Source: Crocodylus rhombifer
Taxonomy: Eukaryota; Chordata; Crocodylia; Crocodylidae
Assembly: GCA_038503035.1 (NCBI GenBank)
Contig: JAVSML010021692.1
Location: 124,001-188,000, forward strand
Direction: 5' to 3'
DNA length: 64,000 bases
Shown here: in pieces, positions 11,075-64,000 of the stretch
How positions within the stretch are numbered: position 1 is the first letter of the stretch
Layout of the letters: the number at the start of each line of letters is the position of its first letter
The notes under the pieces: generated by a model
Told to the model about the DNA's origin: nothing
The model's input: only the letters and a program-made list of their open reading frames with translations
Databases searched by the model: none
Position numbers and translations under genes: made by a program

Positions 11075-12433
11075 AGTTTTTTCACTAGTGATTTCCAGTA
11101 TTGCCATGAGCATGCAGAATGAAAGCAAAGTCTTCTACACATGTGGGGAAAGTGTATATATCAGTTGGTTGTGTTAATGCATTATCACCTTTAGAGAAGT
11201 AACTGTATATATGACTACCATTGCAGTGCTGTCACTGGTACATGTGATTCATGCATTTCAAACATTCACGTATAGTATTTAGCATAAAGCAGAACCAAGT
11301 GGCCAATATGACAATGACAAACTATTCTGAGGCCTATATCCCTGAATTGCACACATCACTGTATGTAGCGTTTGCTTTGATTATAAATTTGGTTGCATGT
11401 AGCATACTCAGTGCTGCTCCTGTATGACATTCACTCATTAAAACTTGCTAGTAAACAAATACATAATTACCCTGAATGCTATTAGAGCTAACATATCTTT
11501 TGACCAATTTTTTCCAAAAATAAAACAAAAATATATATACAACCTATGCAGCATGTAGATTGAATGGGAATCGATTAACATAACACCATGAGACTAGTTC
11601 TACAGAGATGTAAAAAGGAGAATATACACTCAATAGTGATGAACGCTAGGCAAGACTAAAAACAGACAGCAATGGATAGGACAAAACAGGAAATCTGGAG
11701 AACGTGATCAAATAACAGGGATTAAGATTAGGTGAACAAAGGAAAGAAAAGAGAGAGCAATGGTTTCTGGAATTGAAACTAAAGTGAAAGTCAACATGCA
11801 AATGGCCACATTGTAATCTTCACCACAGTTTTTAAGTAATCCTGGGAAATCTAAAAGAATCAAGTCCCTGCAGCATCACTAGTAGCACGCAATACAGCCA
11901 ACTTGACAAAGGGTGAGAAAATGCATTAATTCTTTGTCTTCTTCATGACTGATCCCTCCTGAGACAGGGAGTTTCTCCAGTTAGTTTATCCAGTTTGGCT
12001 TTTTTTGTCTTGCAATTGTAGGCCCTGTGTGATCCATAAGCATTTTTATATACACACACACACATTTCTACAGCTCTTCATCTTATCCACTGTACATATC
12101 GTAGATAATGTTGATCGGTTCCTTTCCCTGATTTGCTGCCCTTAAAACCGCTCACTAGACAGCATCTACTGAATCCACCCAGGAGTGTTTTTAGCTAATT
12201 TGTATGTCACTGAAGCGGTCTTTCATGCAATACAACACATATGAAGTTCACATTGTAGTAAAAGAGTAAATAATCCCTGTAAACACAGCATCTAGGATAT
12301 GCTTTGTGTTTACATTGAGAAAGTCTAAAAACAAAAACCCTGAAGAGTGTACATTAGATCTAACAGTGCTAAGTCGAGGTATTGTTGTCTTGTCGCGCAA
12401 TATTCCTGGTTAGTGAAATTCAGTTTCCAGTGA

Positions 12434-12439
12434 TTTAAT
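12434..12439 (-). promoter_or_regulatory. Candidate early poly(A) signal ATTAAA
   Basis: ATTAAA variant hexamer about 290 nt past the stop on the minus strand; it would give a short 3' UTR isoform. Confidence 0.2.
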
Positions 12440-12729
12440 GTTGGACTTATACAGAGTAGTTCTCACATGCAACCATGTGAAACACAAATCTTACTGGCAA
12501 ACTCTGTTTGACATTTTTCTATTAAGACAGGATGCAGTGGTCCTATTTTCTTCCAGTTCGACTTGATTTAAAAAACAAAAACAAAACAAATTTCAAATAG
12601 CCATCAGCAGCATGATATTTTTTTCACACAGAGGTTTTTTGTACATGTCTCAGTCCTTCTTGTAGTGATGATAGTGTAGCACCTGGTGTACCTGTTATGT
12701 GTGGGATGCTACCCACCGCCATTTTTCCT

Positions 12730-54495
<41,766 letters not shown>

Positions 54496-56016
54496 CTGTT
54501 CAAAAGAAATGCTCATTCATTAACTACAGTGGAAGTACAGCTAGATAAAACCATGCCTGAGGCTCTTAAAGAATAAAATTCATCTTATTTACACAAGCCT
54601 CCTATAAGATCCTGCATCCGTCTTAAGGTCTTGTTTTAGCCTGACATTCGAGCACATGCAGAATTTGCCCATTTAAGTCCTACTAGTTAAATGAAACTAC
54701 TGAAAAAGTTTTCCATAATTATCAGCTCTTTATTGAAACTAGGTCTAAACCCTTAACATGGCAATTAAATGGAATTACTGCAGAAAAGTTCAAGGCAACA
54801 ATTAGAGAATACCAAATATACACAGCGATAAAATATTACCACAAGTCAAATGATATTTGGTAGATAAATATTCAATCCTGGAACTGATGAAACTTAGTTC
54901 ACCAGGAACTGATCAGAAGGACCTCTGACACCCACTGAAGAGGGATGCTCTTCCTCTGCTGCCTATGGGGTCCTTTCTCTGTGTAGAGGAGGGAATGAGA
55001 AGCCCATGTTCTCCACAAGAAAGGAAAAGAGAAACATCAGCTCTCCCCCTTCCTGGAGGAAAGGCAACTGAAGTACCATTCTGAGCCTGAGAAGAAGGAA
55101 CAGAGATTTCCATCACCTCATCTGGTGTATCTAGCCATTTCCCTTCTTGCTCCTTATATGCTCCAGCTCTTCTCTACTGCTACCTAGAGCCAGAGGTATA
55201 GCACAGCAGCTTTGCACCCTGGGGTGTGGCTGTGCATGGGCCAGCACTGGCTGCTGCAGTACTGATGGCTGTGGTGTGTCCAGCTTCTGCTGTACAATGG
55301 GTGCCCAGTTTACCTCCCCTCCCTTTCCTCAGTTATAGTTCTGTCCAGACCTCTAATCTGTGAGATGGATCCAGGAATCTCTCACTGTGTTGGATCCCAC
55401 CCCTGTTTGTAAATAATGGCCATCCAGCTCTCTCTCCTTCACTCTAGTCTTACACGAGTGACTGTCTGGGTCCACTTCTTCCCAATCCATGGAAAGGTCC
55501 TCAGGGAGAAGAGTGGTTGTTCATCCCCTTTATTCTGGAGAAGCAGTGCTGGTAAGCAGTAGGCTCTCGAGCCTGATTTGAACATGGGGTCTGAAATGTT
55601 CCAGAAGGCACTAAGCTATAGATAGTAAACTCTGTTTCCCACGTTTCTTCTGGTTAATACACAGTTCTGTTGAAGGCATCTCATTCCTCAAGTTCAGTCC
55701 AGGGTTGGAGAGGTAGAGATCCCGCTCTATTCCTGAAGAAAGGGGGAAGGGGATAGGCAGGCAGCATGATACTTGAAACACTCTCAAGGGACTAGTGGAG
55801 GGAAACTGGCACCATTTTGGTCCCCAAAAATTTGGAAATGGGGACAAGAGGCACTTGGCCACCACTAAAGAAATCGAGGGGAAGCACGAGGCATTGGGCT
55901 ACCCACCTTGAAAACATTTTAGAGGAAGTGGTAGCAGGGAAACCTGGGACTTATCAGGAAAAAGGGGATTCCATGTTTTTTTTTCTTGAGAAGAGAAGGG
56001 TTAGGGTAGAAATTTG
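54496..56016. other. Upstream of exon 2 (probable COLQ intron 1), nothing assigned
   Basis: No signal-peptide exon or repeat supported. Confidence 0.35.
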
Positions 56017-57018
56017 TAGGGTTGCACCAGTAGAGATTTTTTGGGCCAATACTGATGGCTGATTTTTAAGGAGGCATATCAGCAGATACTGATCCACTTT
56101 CCAATATGCAGCCCAGCAGCTGGAAGAGCAATGTACAGCTGGTAAGTCTGTTGCAGGGGAAGGGAAAGGGTGTTGTTGGGGGGTACATCAAGACCCCCGT
56201 GGTGAGGGAAGGAGCTGGGCTGGGGCTGGGGCAGGGCATGGGATGGAGCCACAGCTTGTCCGAGGAGTGTGGGGGAGAGGAGAGTGGCTCTCGCCACTGT
56301 GTGCATCTCAGGAGAGTATGGGGGGGGGCATGTCCCCAGATCTGTGCAGGGCAAGGCTAGGCAAGGCAAGCTGCCTTTGTGGGCTGGGGCCGGGGCCGGG
56401 GCTGTGGTGGGCTCTTCCTGGCGGGGGGGCCTGGGCCAGGCTGCGCTCAGGGCAGGCAGCAGCGACATTGAGAGGGAGCTATGGGGGGGGCTGCAGCCAC
56501 CCCAAATAGTCCCCCCACCACACCACTCCCCACCACGAGCACAGCCCAGCCCATCCCAACCCCCCTGTGCAGGGAGCCTGGTGCAACCCTGACCCCAGCC
56601 CGCAGCAGCAGTCTGCCCTGCCCTGTGCAGATCTGGGGGAACGTGCCCCCATGCCTTCCCAGGGTACATGCAGCAGTGGTAGCCATGCCCCCACAGCCCC
56701 AAAGAAGCCACAGCTCTGTTCCATGTCCCACCCCGACTGGGCAGCCCTACTCTCTCACTCACCGCGAAGGTCTCAATCTGCATCCCCCCATGCCCCTTCC
56801 CTCCCCCTTCTGCTTCCACCACAACAGACTTACCAGCTGGATGCAGCTCTCCAAGCTACCAGGCTGTCTATATGCTGTGCTGTGGCTACGTGCATTCAAG
56901 GGGCATTTACTGACCAAATTATCAGCCACATCAGGCAAAAAAGCTGATTTCCGATACAGTCAATTTTCTTTATACCGGTGCCGAGCTGATATCAGACCGA
57001 TGCATCAGTGCACCTCTA
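56017..57018. mobile_element. 1.0-kb non-autonomous hAT-like element
   Basis: Left end tagggttgcaccagtagaga and right-end complement tagaggtgcactgatgcatc, with octamers GAAATTTG (56009-56016) and GAAATCTG (57019-57026), 7 of 8 identical. The interior is GC-rich with large open frames on both strands that resemble no transposase. Closed on each side by sequence reading like ttgggccaatactgatggc and its inverse. Confidence 0.75.
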
Positions 57019-57695
57019 GAAATCTGTATGTGTCACTGAGTAACACCTAAATATTGGAACCCCTATATTTAAATATTAACTAATTTAAAAAAACTACATC
57101 ATTATTCCAAATTACATTCTGAGAGATTTCTTAGAAATCTTTCAAGTACAGCCATGGTTATAATTTGCATGTTAAGGATTTTTTTCTTTTTTCATTAGCA
57201 TTTTACAGTACATATGAAGTAAGAAAAGCACAACAATCTGGTAATTACCACCCAAGGAGAAGTTACTTGCACATGTGATTTCACTAACTAATATTACTCC
57301 TGTTTTCATTCACTTCAAGCAAGTAAAAGCCACATAACTGCTTTCAGCCAGTACTTTTCTCTAGTATACAACAGAAAGAAGTTGTGGGGGTACTGTTGGA
57401 GATTATCTTTCTGGATGAGACCTAGAACTGAAATCTTGATCCTTCAAAGCATATAATTATGTTGTTTAATGCAGGGTAGTGCTATGATGGCAATAACTCT
57501 GCTAGTGTGGAGCTTAAGCCAAGCTAATTTGCCCTGCTTATGTCCTCGTCATTAAAACTACCAAAGTACTAGTTGCAAAAATACAGGGAGTCCTCAGCAC
57601 TGGTACAATCTAGTGATTGTCTGCATTGTTGTAGAAAGTAACAAGTAGCTGAATGTCTGCAGCATACTTCAATGTGAGATGAACTGAGTGCTTTC

Positions 57696-57812
57696 ATTTT
57701 AGATGTACACCTTGCTGGGGTCATTTGACCCCAGTACTCTTTCCTGCCATGGCAGGGGGTCAGACTAGATGATCTACTCAGGTCCCTTCCGACCCTAGAA
57801 ACTATGAAACTA
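57696..57812 (+). repeat. CR1-family 3' tail
   Basis: caccttgctggggtcatttg, gggggtcagactagatgatc, tcaggtcccttccgacccta, ending tatgaaactat. Only the 3' end is present. Confidence 0.65.
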
Positions 57813-59894
57813 TATGTGTGTCTGAGAGAGAGGCTGACAATGTTGAGCCTAACAGGGAGTACTGTAACTTCCTGGGACATGTCTACAAAGCATGACTGGA
57901 GCCAGTAGATTCCTACTCCACCCACTCCTGCTATGTTCTGTGCATACATCAAAGCTTCCAAACAAACAGCTGATATTAATACGAACACCTGAACTCTCAG
58001 AAATCAAAAACATTTCTTAATGTCGATGTGACCCGTTTCTGTGCCATGCCAGTATGATTCTCATTACATTGGCCAACACCAGGGATGGAACAAACAGCCT
58101 CTAAAACTAAAACAATATAGTCTTTACAGATATTGCTAGAGAGAAACTCAAGTGCAACAGTCTGGCCTGAAGTCTAAATGTGAGAGTGCTAGGCTATTGC
58201 TGCTATTGACTTACTAAAGTAAAAAGAGAGTTTGGAAATTATTGGGGATGAGGATAATAGTCTGCAAAGTTACAAGCCTCAAGGGTAAGCCAGTTCATTG
58301 CATGGCTGAGTCTGACTTAGGGATTAGAAATTGAAACAGACTCTCACCATTTACTAGCAGTCCTCATTACATTTCATGGTAGTGCTCCCTTGATTCTTAT
58401 TAATGTTTATTTCTTACCATTCACATTAAGACCTGATGCTATCTTGAAATGGGAATTGTTATATAATGCTCTTGAGCTGATCTGAAATAAATTTCCTGAA
58501 TTAGAAATAATAACAGGAGGAGATTTTAATGCTAGAATTGGTGGCACCGACTCCCATGATAATGAAAATGTCATAGATGAAATATGGGGCATCTCCCCAG
58601 CAACCTTACGCGATAAGAAACTAAATGAAGGAGGGCAATGCATTTTGAAATTCATTACAGAAGAGAATCTTGGAATGCTTAACAGATGAACTGGTAATGA
58701 TGTACCTGGGACAGTCACAACTCAAGGGGTAAGCGTGATAGATTATATTTTAATAGAACCACATCTGTGGGGTAAGTATAAATAATTTGAAATTTTATCA
58801 TTTGTGGAAGGTGATTGCTTCCCCCTCTCTCTAAAAATTCCATTAGATTCTTATGGGCAGCCTTCCCCAAAAACCATACAACTAGCCCCAAATTAGAAGT
58901 AGCCAATTAAAAGAAAATTCAATGGAATAATGAGTTACAAGATTAGTGTGTTGCTCTAGTTAAACATACTTTCTCAGGTTACTTGTCTCATATTCTTAAA
59001 GTACAAGAACAAGTAGTATGAAGCAGTTGTCCAGCAGTTGGAAAACACCTTAAAAAAAAAAGACCGTTTCTTTTTTGCGAATAGGCAGTCAGTAGCACAA
59101 CCCATGGTTTTACAAGAACTGCTCTAAAAGTAAAGATGATTTAACAGACACTTTGGAGGAATACAAGTCTAAAAATGACTTTGCTAGCTTCCAACAGATT
59201 AAGAAGATTAAAATAGACTATGAAATTAATAGCAAGAAGAAACTACATCAAATGAGCCTATGAGAAGAACTGATAGCCACAGGGAAAAATAACAATAATC
59301 AACATTTTTAGCAAATTGTAGACAAAAGTAACAAAAATTAGCTTAATTTCTGATGCATATATTCCTGAAGATACGTCTTATTTTTAAAAAATAAGTTTAA
59401 CAAATTACTCGCAGATGGTGAAGGAAATGGTGGCTTTTCAGTGAAGGAAATTTTATCTGTTAATCTACAAGCAGATCATCATCTCACCACTCAGTCTCAA
59501 CTAAAATCATATATATCCTTACTGAGATGTGGAAAGGCCCCTAGCCTTTTCTTTCCCAAGAAATTTTCAAGGAATTCATTGCTTGGTGGTCTCCAGTTTT
59601 GACCAAAATCTTTAATATCATTGTTTTAGAAGGCATGTAGCCAATGCATTGGAATTAAAATATAACCCAATTTTTAAAAATGTTGATAAGGGAGATCCTG
59701 TGTCATGCTGCCCTATTAGTCTAATGTATATTCCTACCAAAATATTTGGGAGACATCTTTTTTTAGCCCCAGACACTGATTTCTAAAAATAATATTTTGG
59801 GAGAAGAGCAAACTGGTTTTAGAGAAGGCTGTTCTTGCATGGATCATTGCTTAGTGCTGTACTATTTAGCACCTAAATATGTAAGTAACCCTTG

Positions 59895-61370
59895 CTGTGT
59901 GGCACTAACCGCAGCTGAGCTTTGGAGGGGAAGGGGGACATGTGCTTCCCTCCACAGCAGTGGCAGTGTCCCCCAGGTGGCACCCACCTGCAGACACCCA
60001 GCCCGGGCAGGCCCAGGAGCATTGCAGCCGCAGAGGGAAGCACTGGGCCCCCACACAGCTCAGGTAGGTGGGCAGGCTCCAGGGAGAAAAAAAAAAGGTC
60101 AGGCTCACCTCTTTTCTTTTTTTCCTTCAGTGGATCCTGCTTGCATGGGCTGCCTGCACAGCCCCTGAGCTGCACAGGGCCCGGTGCTTCCCTCCGCAGC
60201 TGTAAGGTAGCAAACTAAAACACCTCAGACATGTTTTATTTTGCTGCATCCCAAAATCATTTAATGTGCTTTACACCACCGACATATGTAAACAGCTGCA
60301 CCATTAAAGTGCATTATGCCACTGACGTGTAAACAGCTGCACCCTAAAGCGGTGCAAAAGGGCAGTAAACCACTTTAAAGGCCAATTTTGTGGCATGTAC
60401 AAATAGCCATTGGCACTATGTTAAGTACTCATTGTATTAAATCCCTAATTAATTATTTGCAACTACTAGCCAATCATCCCGACTTATGCCCAACAAATGG
60501 AGGGAGGGGCAGTCCCTCACTCCTCTCACTACACACGTGCGGGCTCCAGCTGCCTTGGGCTATCCCACACAGGCCCAAGCGTCTCACAGTCCGCAAAGGC
60601 TGTTCCCACTCAGACCCCTGCAAAACACAAATTCATCTCCCCGCACCTCCGCGCACACTTCTCTGCCTGGGCATGGCCCACAGAGCTGTTTATGCAGTTA
60701 AACATGCAGAGGGAGAGCAAGCCTCCACTGGCTGACAAGGCAGCATCCCTAGGCTCACTTTCCCATAAGGCACACCGAAGCTTCCCCACAGGTCTTAACC
60801 CACACAGGCATCCTGGGGACTTTCCTTAGCTGGCATCTCTTGCCACCAAGCTGTCCCAGTCCCGCCACAGTCCCGCCTTTCACCCAGGGGGTTTATCACC
60901 AACCCCCCCAGGCTCCAGCCCCAGTGCGGAAATCACCTCCCCGCTTTCTAGAGGCTTCCCAGGGCTACGACCCCACCCATAGGAATTTGTTCAGCTCACT
61001 CACAAACTCATCACACTCGTTCTAGGGGTCTGCTCTCTCTTGCTTGACCCTTCAGGCGCTCCACTGGTCTTTGGCCCACCCACAAAGGGTCCAGCAGGCA
61101 ACCACAGACTCTCCCAGCCCTTTTCATGCAGCATACACCTCTCTCTCTCCACCCCAGGAGCAGGGAGACACTCCAATTTCAAGGGGAGCTGCCCAGACAA
61201 TCCCTGAGCTGGAATTTTCCCAGGCTCCCTAACTGCTTTTTGAATCTTGCATCCCCTTCCTGAGGATAATACTAAACTATAAGTAAGGTGTCCCTGTTAG
61301 GGCAATCTTCCTCAAGTGTTCAGGCAGAGCCCAATGTAGGACACTGGGAAGGCAAGTGCCCCTTCAACTG
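59895..61370. mobile_element. GC-rich insertion(s) within the LINE
   Basis: Separates the RT blocks ending CLVLYYLAPKYV and starting LYVAFLDYK, which are close together in related LINEs. It contains gcttccctccacagc / gcttccctccgcagc repeats and two gtaaacagctgcacc units (60287, 60330); perhaps two elements side by side. No termini fixed and no coding function supported. Confidence 0.5.
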
Positions 61371-62045
61371 CCCGTTACATGTAAAAAACATTTGTATGTA
61401 GCCTTCCTAGATTACAAGGAAGCTATTGACTCCATGGACAGATTAAAATTATGGAAGAAGCTGGCATTAACATCAATGGATAAAGCTCTCGTACAATCAA
61501 TTGTTACCTACTATTCAAATAAAGCATCTAGGGTGCATCACAGGATTGGCGGTGTGGCATCCAATAGTTTCCCAACTAAAACAAGGGTATGAAGGGGATG
61601 TTCTCTTGCTCGGAGACTTTTAATTTATACCTGAATGATTTAAAACAGGTGCTAACCAGGAATCAGCTCCACACACCGAGGATATTGAATGACCCTACAT
61701 GCAGATTATATTAATAATGTCACAATCCCAAATAGGTCTCCAAAAGTCGTTTGATGTTTTCCCACAGTATTGCACCTCAAATAGCTTGGAAATCAACCAG
61801 CTAAATCCAAGGTATTAGGAGAAAATGGTTTAGGCTTTTATTGGTAAAGAAACTAGAAGTGATTAAATACCTTGGAATCTATTTTAGCAAAAATTTGAGC
61901 TGGAAAAATCAAAATGTAAACACTAGAGCAAAACAAGCCTTGGGCAGAGTTTTATCCTTTTACAATAAGACAGGCAGAAAAGAGTTCCGGCAGTCCTAAA
62001 GATTTATAGATCTATGGTAAAATACATTTTACCTCCATTCACCTC

Positions 62046-62188
62046 CACTGGAAATCTTCAAGAGGAGACTGGACGGTCACCTCGTTGGGGTCACCTGACC
62101 CCAGTTATCTTTCCTGCCTAGTGCAAGAGGGCTAGATCTGATGATCTTGTGAGGTCCCTTCCAGCCCCTTACAATCTACGAATACATG
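62046..62188 (+). repeat. CR1-family 3' tail nested in the LINE
   Basis: ctccactggaaatcttcaag, ctcgttggggtcacctgacc, gtgaggtcccttccagcccc, aatctacgaata. It interrupts the LINE between MVKYIL and the GAERWG block, so it is younger than that LINE. Confidence 0.7.
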
Positions 62189-62627
62189 CATCTATTTTAT
62201 TGTATGGAGCAGAACGTTGGGGTCCACTCAAAAACAAAAAAGTTTCTAATTATTTTTTAAAGTGGCTTTTATCTCTAGCTAATTCTGCAATGGGGGCTTA
62301 TGCTCTTTGAAACTAGACTGATAAATGTGAGCCCCTTAGCTCAGTTAAGAATGCTAAACTACTGGATGAAAATTAGATCTTTTATACGTACCAGAGACCT
62401 TAAATAGCGCATTCTAGGAGCCCCTCCTTTTCCAAAGAAATGTTTGTTTGTAAGGCTAAATAACATCTATATTCTCCTTTGAACAAATGGCCTAGGAACT
62501 ATACTCAGAGTCACTGACCTTATATTACCCTTATATTTAAAATAAGACATACATTTAAGAATTAAAGATGCCAGCATGCAGATTGATATGCTCGGCAATG
62601 AGACTTTCTTGAGCATCCTACTTTGAA

Positions 62628-62762
62628 CACCATCAAGAGAAATTTGGATGTTTATCTTGCTGGGATCCTATGACCCCAGCTGACCTCCTGCCCTTTGGGC
62701 GGGGGGCTGGACTCTATGATCTTCCGAGGTCCCTTCTAGCCCTGATGTCTATGAAATCTATG
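62628..62762 (+). repeat. CR1-family 3' tail nested in the LINE
   Basis: accatcaagagaaatttgga, cttgctgggatcctatgacc, ttccgaggtcccttctagcc, ending tctatgaaatctatgaaat. A second CR1 tail in the same host LINE. Confidence 0.7.
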
Positions 62763-63210
62763 AAATCCCTTTTAAGATTAAAAAGGCACTCCCTTTGGTT
62801 TATAAACCTACCTGTCTGTGGTGCAAAACTAAAAACAAGGAGAGGCAAGCACTAGACTTAAACTGGAGAATGAGATAGATGCCTTAAATCACTATTTGTG
62901 ATCTTGCTTGTTCTTTGAATAAATAAGAGAAAATGGTTTCTCCATTAATGGGAAATGTTCAATACTGGGTTCAAGAAGAAAAAACAATCTGGGTTCTCAC
63001 TAACAATTTGGAGCCTAATCTATAATCTTTAGGTGTATATGTGTTACTTGCTTAAAGGAGAAGGGCCAAAATCAGGTGGAATTCCCCTGTTTTATTCTAT
63101 TGTCCACTGCTTCATTTTATCTAGTTTATATAATCATATGCTATATTTTGTTTTAATTTTGTGTAAACTTGTAGAATGGACACTCATATACTTTTAGCAA
63201 AAAATATAAA

Positions 63211-64000
63211 TTATGTAACTGTTATTTCTTTACACAGACCTTTTGCTGTCCCTTTTACTTCAATTACTTTAGTGGAAGCCACGTAACTAAACTACTACTA
63301 CTACCACAGTTCTTTTTGAAGGTTTCAGTGATGAGCTGAGACATTCTTTACTTGCCTTCCACCCCCATAAAGGATTACCTCGGAGCAGATGACAAAACGA
63401 TTCCTCAGTTCCCACATGGACTGAATTTTGCAGCTCAGAAGCTGTAGCACTGAGCACGTATAAGCATGCCCCAGCCCACTCTTTTCTCCACCCCAGGCCT
63501 AAGAAGGAGGACAGCATAAGTCTATTTACTTCAGCCTGAAATTCTCTTATGCTAGAGAAATTATCCTCTGACCCACCATGGCATTTACAATCCTCACATG
63601 CTTATGCAGCAAGGGACATAGGAGCTGGAGTGAATTTTGCTGTTACTAAATTAATTTTCATCTTTCGTGTTTATACTTATTAGGACTGTCACCCAGTACC
63701 TTCCTCTGATAGTGTTCAGCAAGTGTAAGAGTCTGTTCTCCCTTCTGTATTTCACCCTCACTTCAAGTAAAGCATTTGCTGCAAACAAAGAGATGTCTTG
63801 GAAATAAATCTTAACAACAAAGAACAATATTTGAAAATACAGAAGGAGAACTCAACCAAGCTTGAGGCAATAATACTAATACAGAGAGATTACTAAGAAA
63901 ATCAGCATCACATAACTGACATACACAGAAAATACCAAATTAAAATTGGTTCAACTTATGGGAGGATAAAGATATCTGATCTAAATGCATGGCATTGGTT
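63211..64000. other. Unassigned, probable COLQ intron 1 or upstream sequence
   Basis: Contains a phase-compatible but unconvincing candidate first exon at about 63379-63517 on the minus strand (see findings). Nothing else recognised. Confidence 0.3.

Larger units (their letters stand above)
10905..12729 (-). other. COLQ: Probable COLQ 3' untranslated region (end uncertain)
   Basis: Sequence following the stop codon on the minus strand. No splice-like or coding structure is seen. Candidate poly(A) signals in transcript orientation are ATTAAA at 12434-12439 and AATAAA at 11069-11074 and 10922-10927. Which is used cannot be decided from sequence. A short CA run lies at about 12053-12063. Confidence 0.4.
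58370..63210 (+). mobile_element. Decayed non-LTR retrotransposon split by three insertions
   Basis: Plus-strand reading shows an endonuclease piece (LINVYFLP, then TGGDFNARIGG near 58510 and VSVIDYIL near 58735), RT pieces (FGEEQTGFREGCSCMDHCLV near 59800; LYVAFLDYKEAIDSMDRLKL near 61390), a later MVKYIL/GAERWG block and a 3' AT-rich tail. Insertions: about 59895-61370 (GC-rich), 62046-62188 and 62628-62762 (CR1 tails). Many stops; inactive. Not a CR1; clade not assigned. Antisense to COLQ. Confidence 0.7.

Noticed and set aside
1..12000. EAF1, expected to converge on COLQ as in mammals
   Set aside because: I looked for its Ser/Asp-rich C-terminal coding end and did not find it; it is probably left of the window or its UTR is not recognisable by eye.
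56079..56822. 247-codon open frame on the minus strand
   Set aside because: It lies inside the hAT-like element 56017-57018 in GC-rich sequence that is open on both strands, with no domain recognised.
57569..57988. Minus-strand frame starting FVLISAVCLEALMYAQN, hydrophobic, considered as the COLQ signal-peptide exon
   Set aside because: The frame begins at GTG, not ATG, has no convincing donor in the required phase, and overlaps a CR1 tail further on.
60480..61250. GC-rich stretch with overlapping frames of 60-115 codons considered as an exon cluster
   Set aside because: It lies within an insertion splitting a LINE; no splice-consistent conserved protein is readable.

Overview
The window is genomic DNA from an amniote, most likely a crocodilian (a turtle is possible). 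The evidence is spliced coding exons with GT-AG borders, many CR1 LINE copies that still align by eye, and many hAT-like and Tigger-like DNA transposons and MITEs. There are no bacterial-style operons. Two runs of ten N (5330-5339 and 24383-24392) mark assembly gaps.

Only one cellular gene is supported: COLQ, the collagen-tail subunit of asymmetric acetylcholinesterase, on the minus strand. I find sixteen coding exons, corresponding to exons 2-17 of the mammalian gene, from 54495 (proline-rich attachment domain) down to the stop codon at 12730-12732. All splice borders and reading phases agree. Together they encode about 420 residues plus a split first codon. The signal-peptide exon was not securely found and probably lies beyond 64000. 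The protein order is PRAD (binds AChE tetramers), a triple-helical collagen domain of short Gly-X-Y exons carrying two basic heparan-sulfate-binding motifs, then a cysteine-rich C-terminal domain (anchoring through MuSK at the neuromuscular junction in characterised orthologues).

Layout: 1-9.8 kb is downstream of the gene and holds MITEs, a CR1 tail and an interrupted non-LTR element. 9860-10128 is a copy of part of COLQ exon 16 plus intron 15, ending in a perfect fold-back. 10.1-12.73 kb includes the 3' UTR and candidate poly(A) signals. 12.73-54.5 kb is COLQ; its introns carry a 3.4-kb hAT element with a broken transposase (intron 16), a palindromic MITE (intron 15), a CR1 with reverse-transcriptase remnants (intron 14), a CR1 with ORF1 esterase and ORF2 remnants interrupted by a Tigger-like element (intron 11), a 1.2-kb TA-flanked element (intron 6), and hAT-like elements in intron 3. 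54.5-64 kb is presumably intron 1 and contains a 1-kb hAT-like element and a LINE broken by three insertions.

I found no convincing new biological system. The most unusual observation is the displaced exon-16 fragment with a hairpin at its junction. Boundaries of repeats were set by eye.
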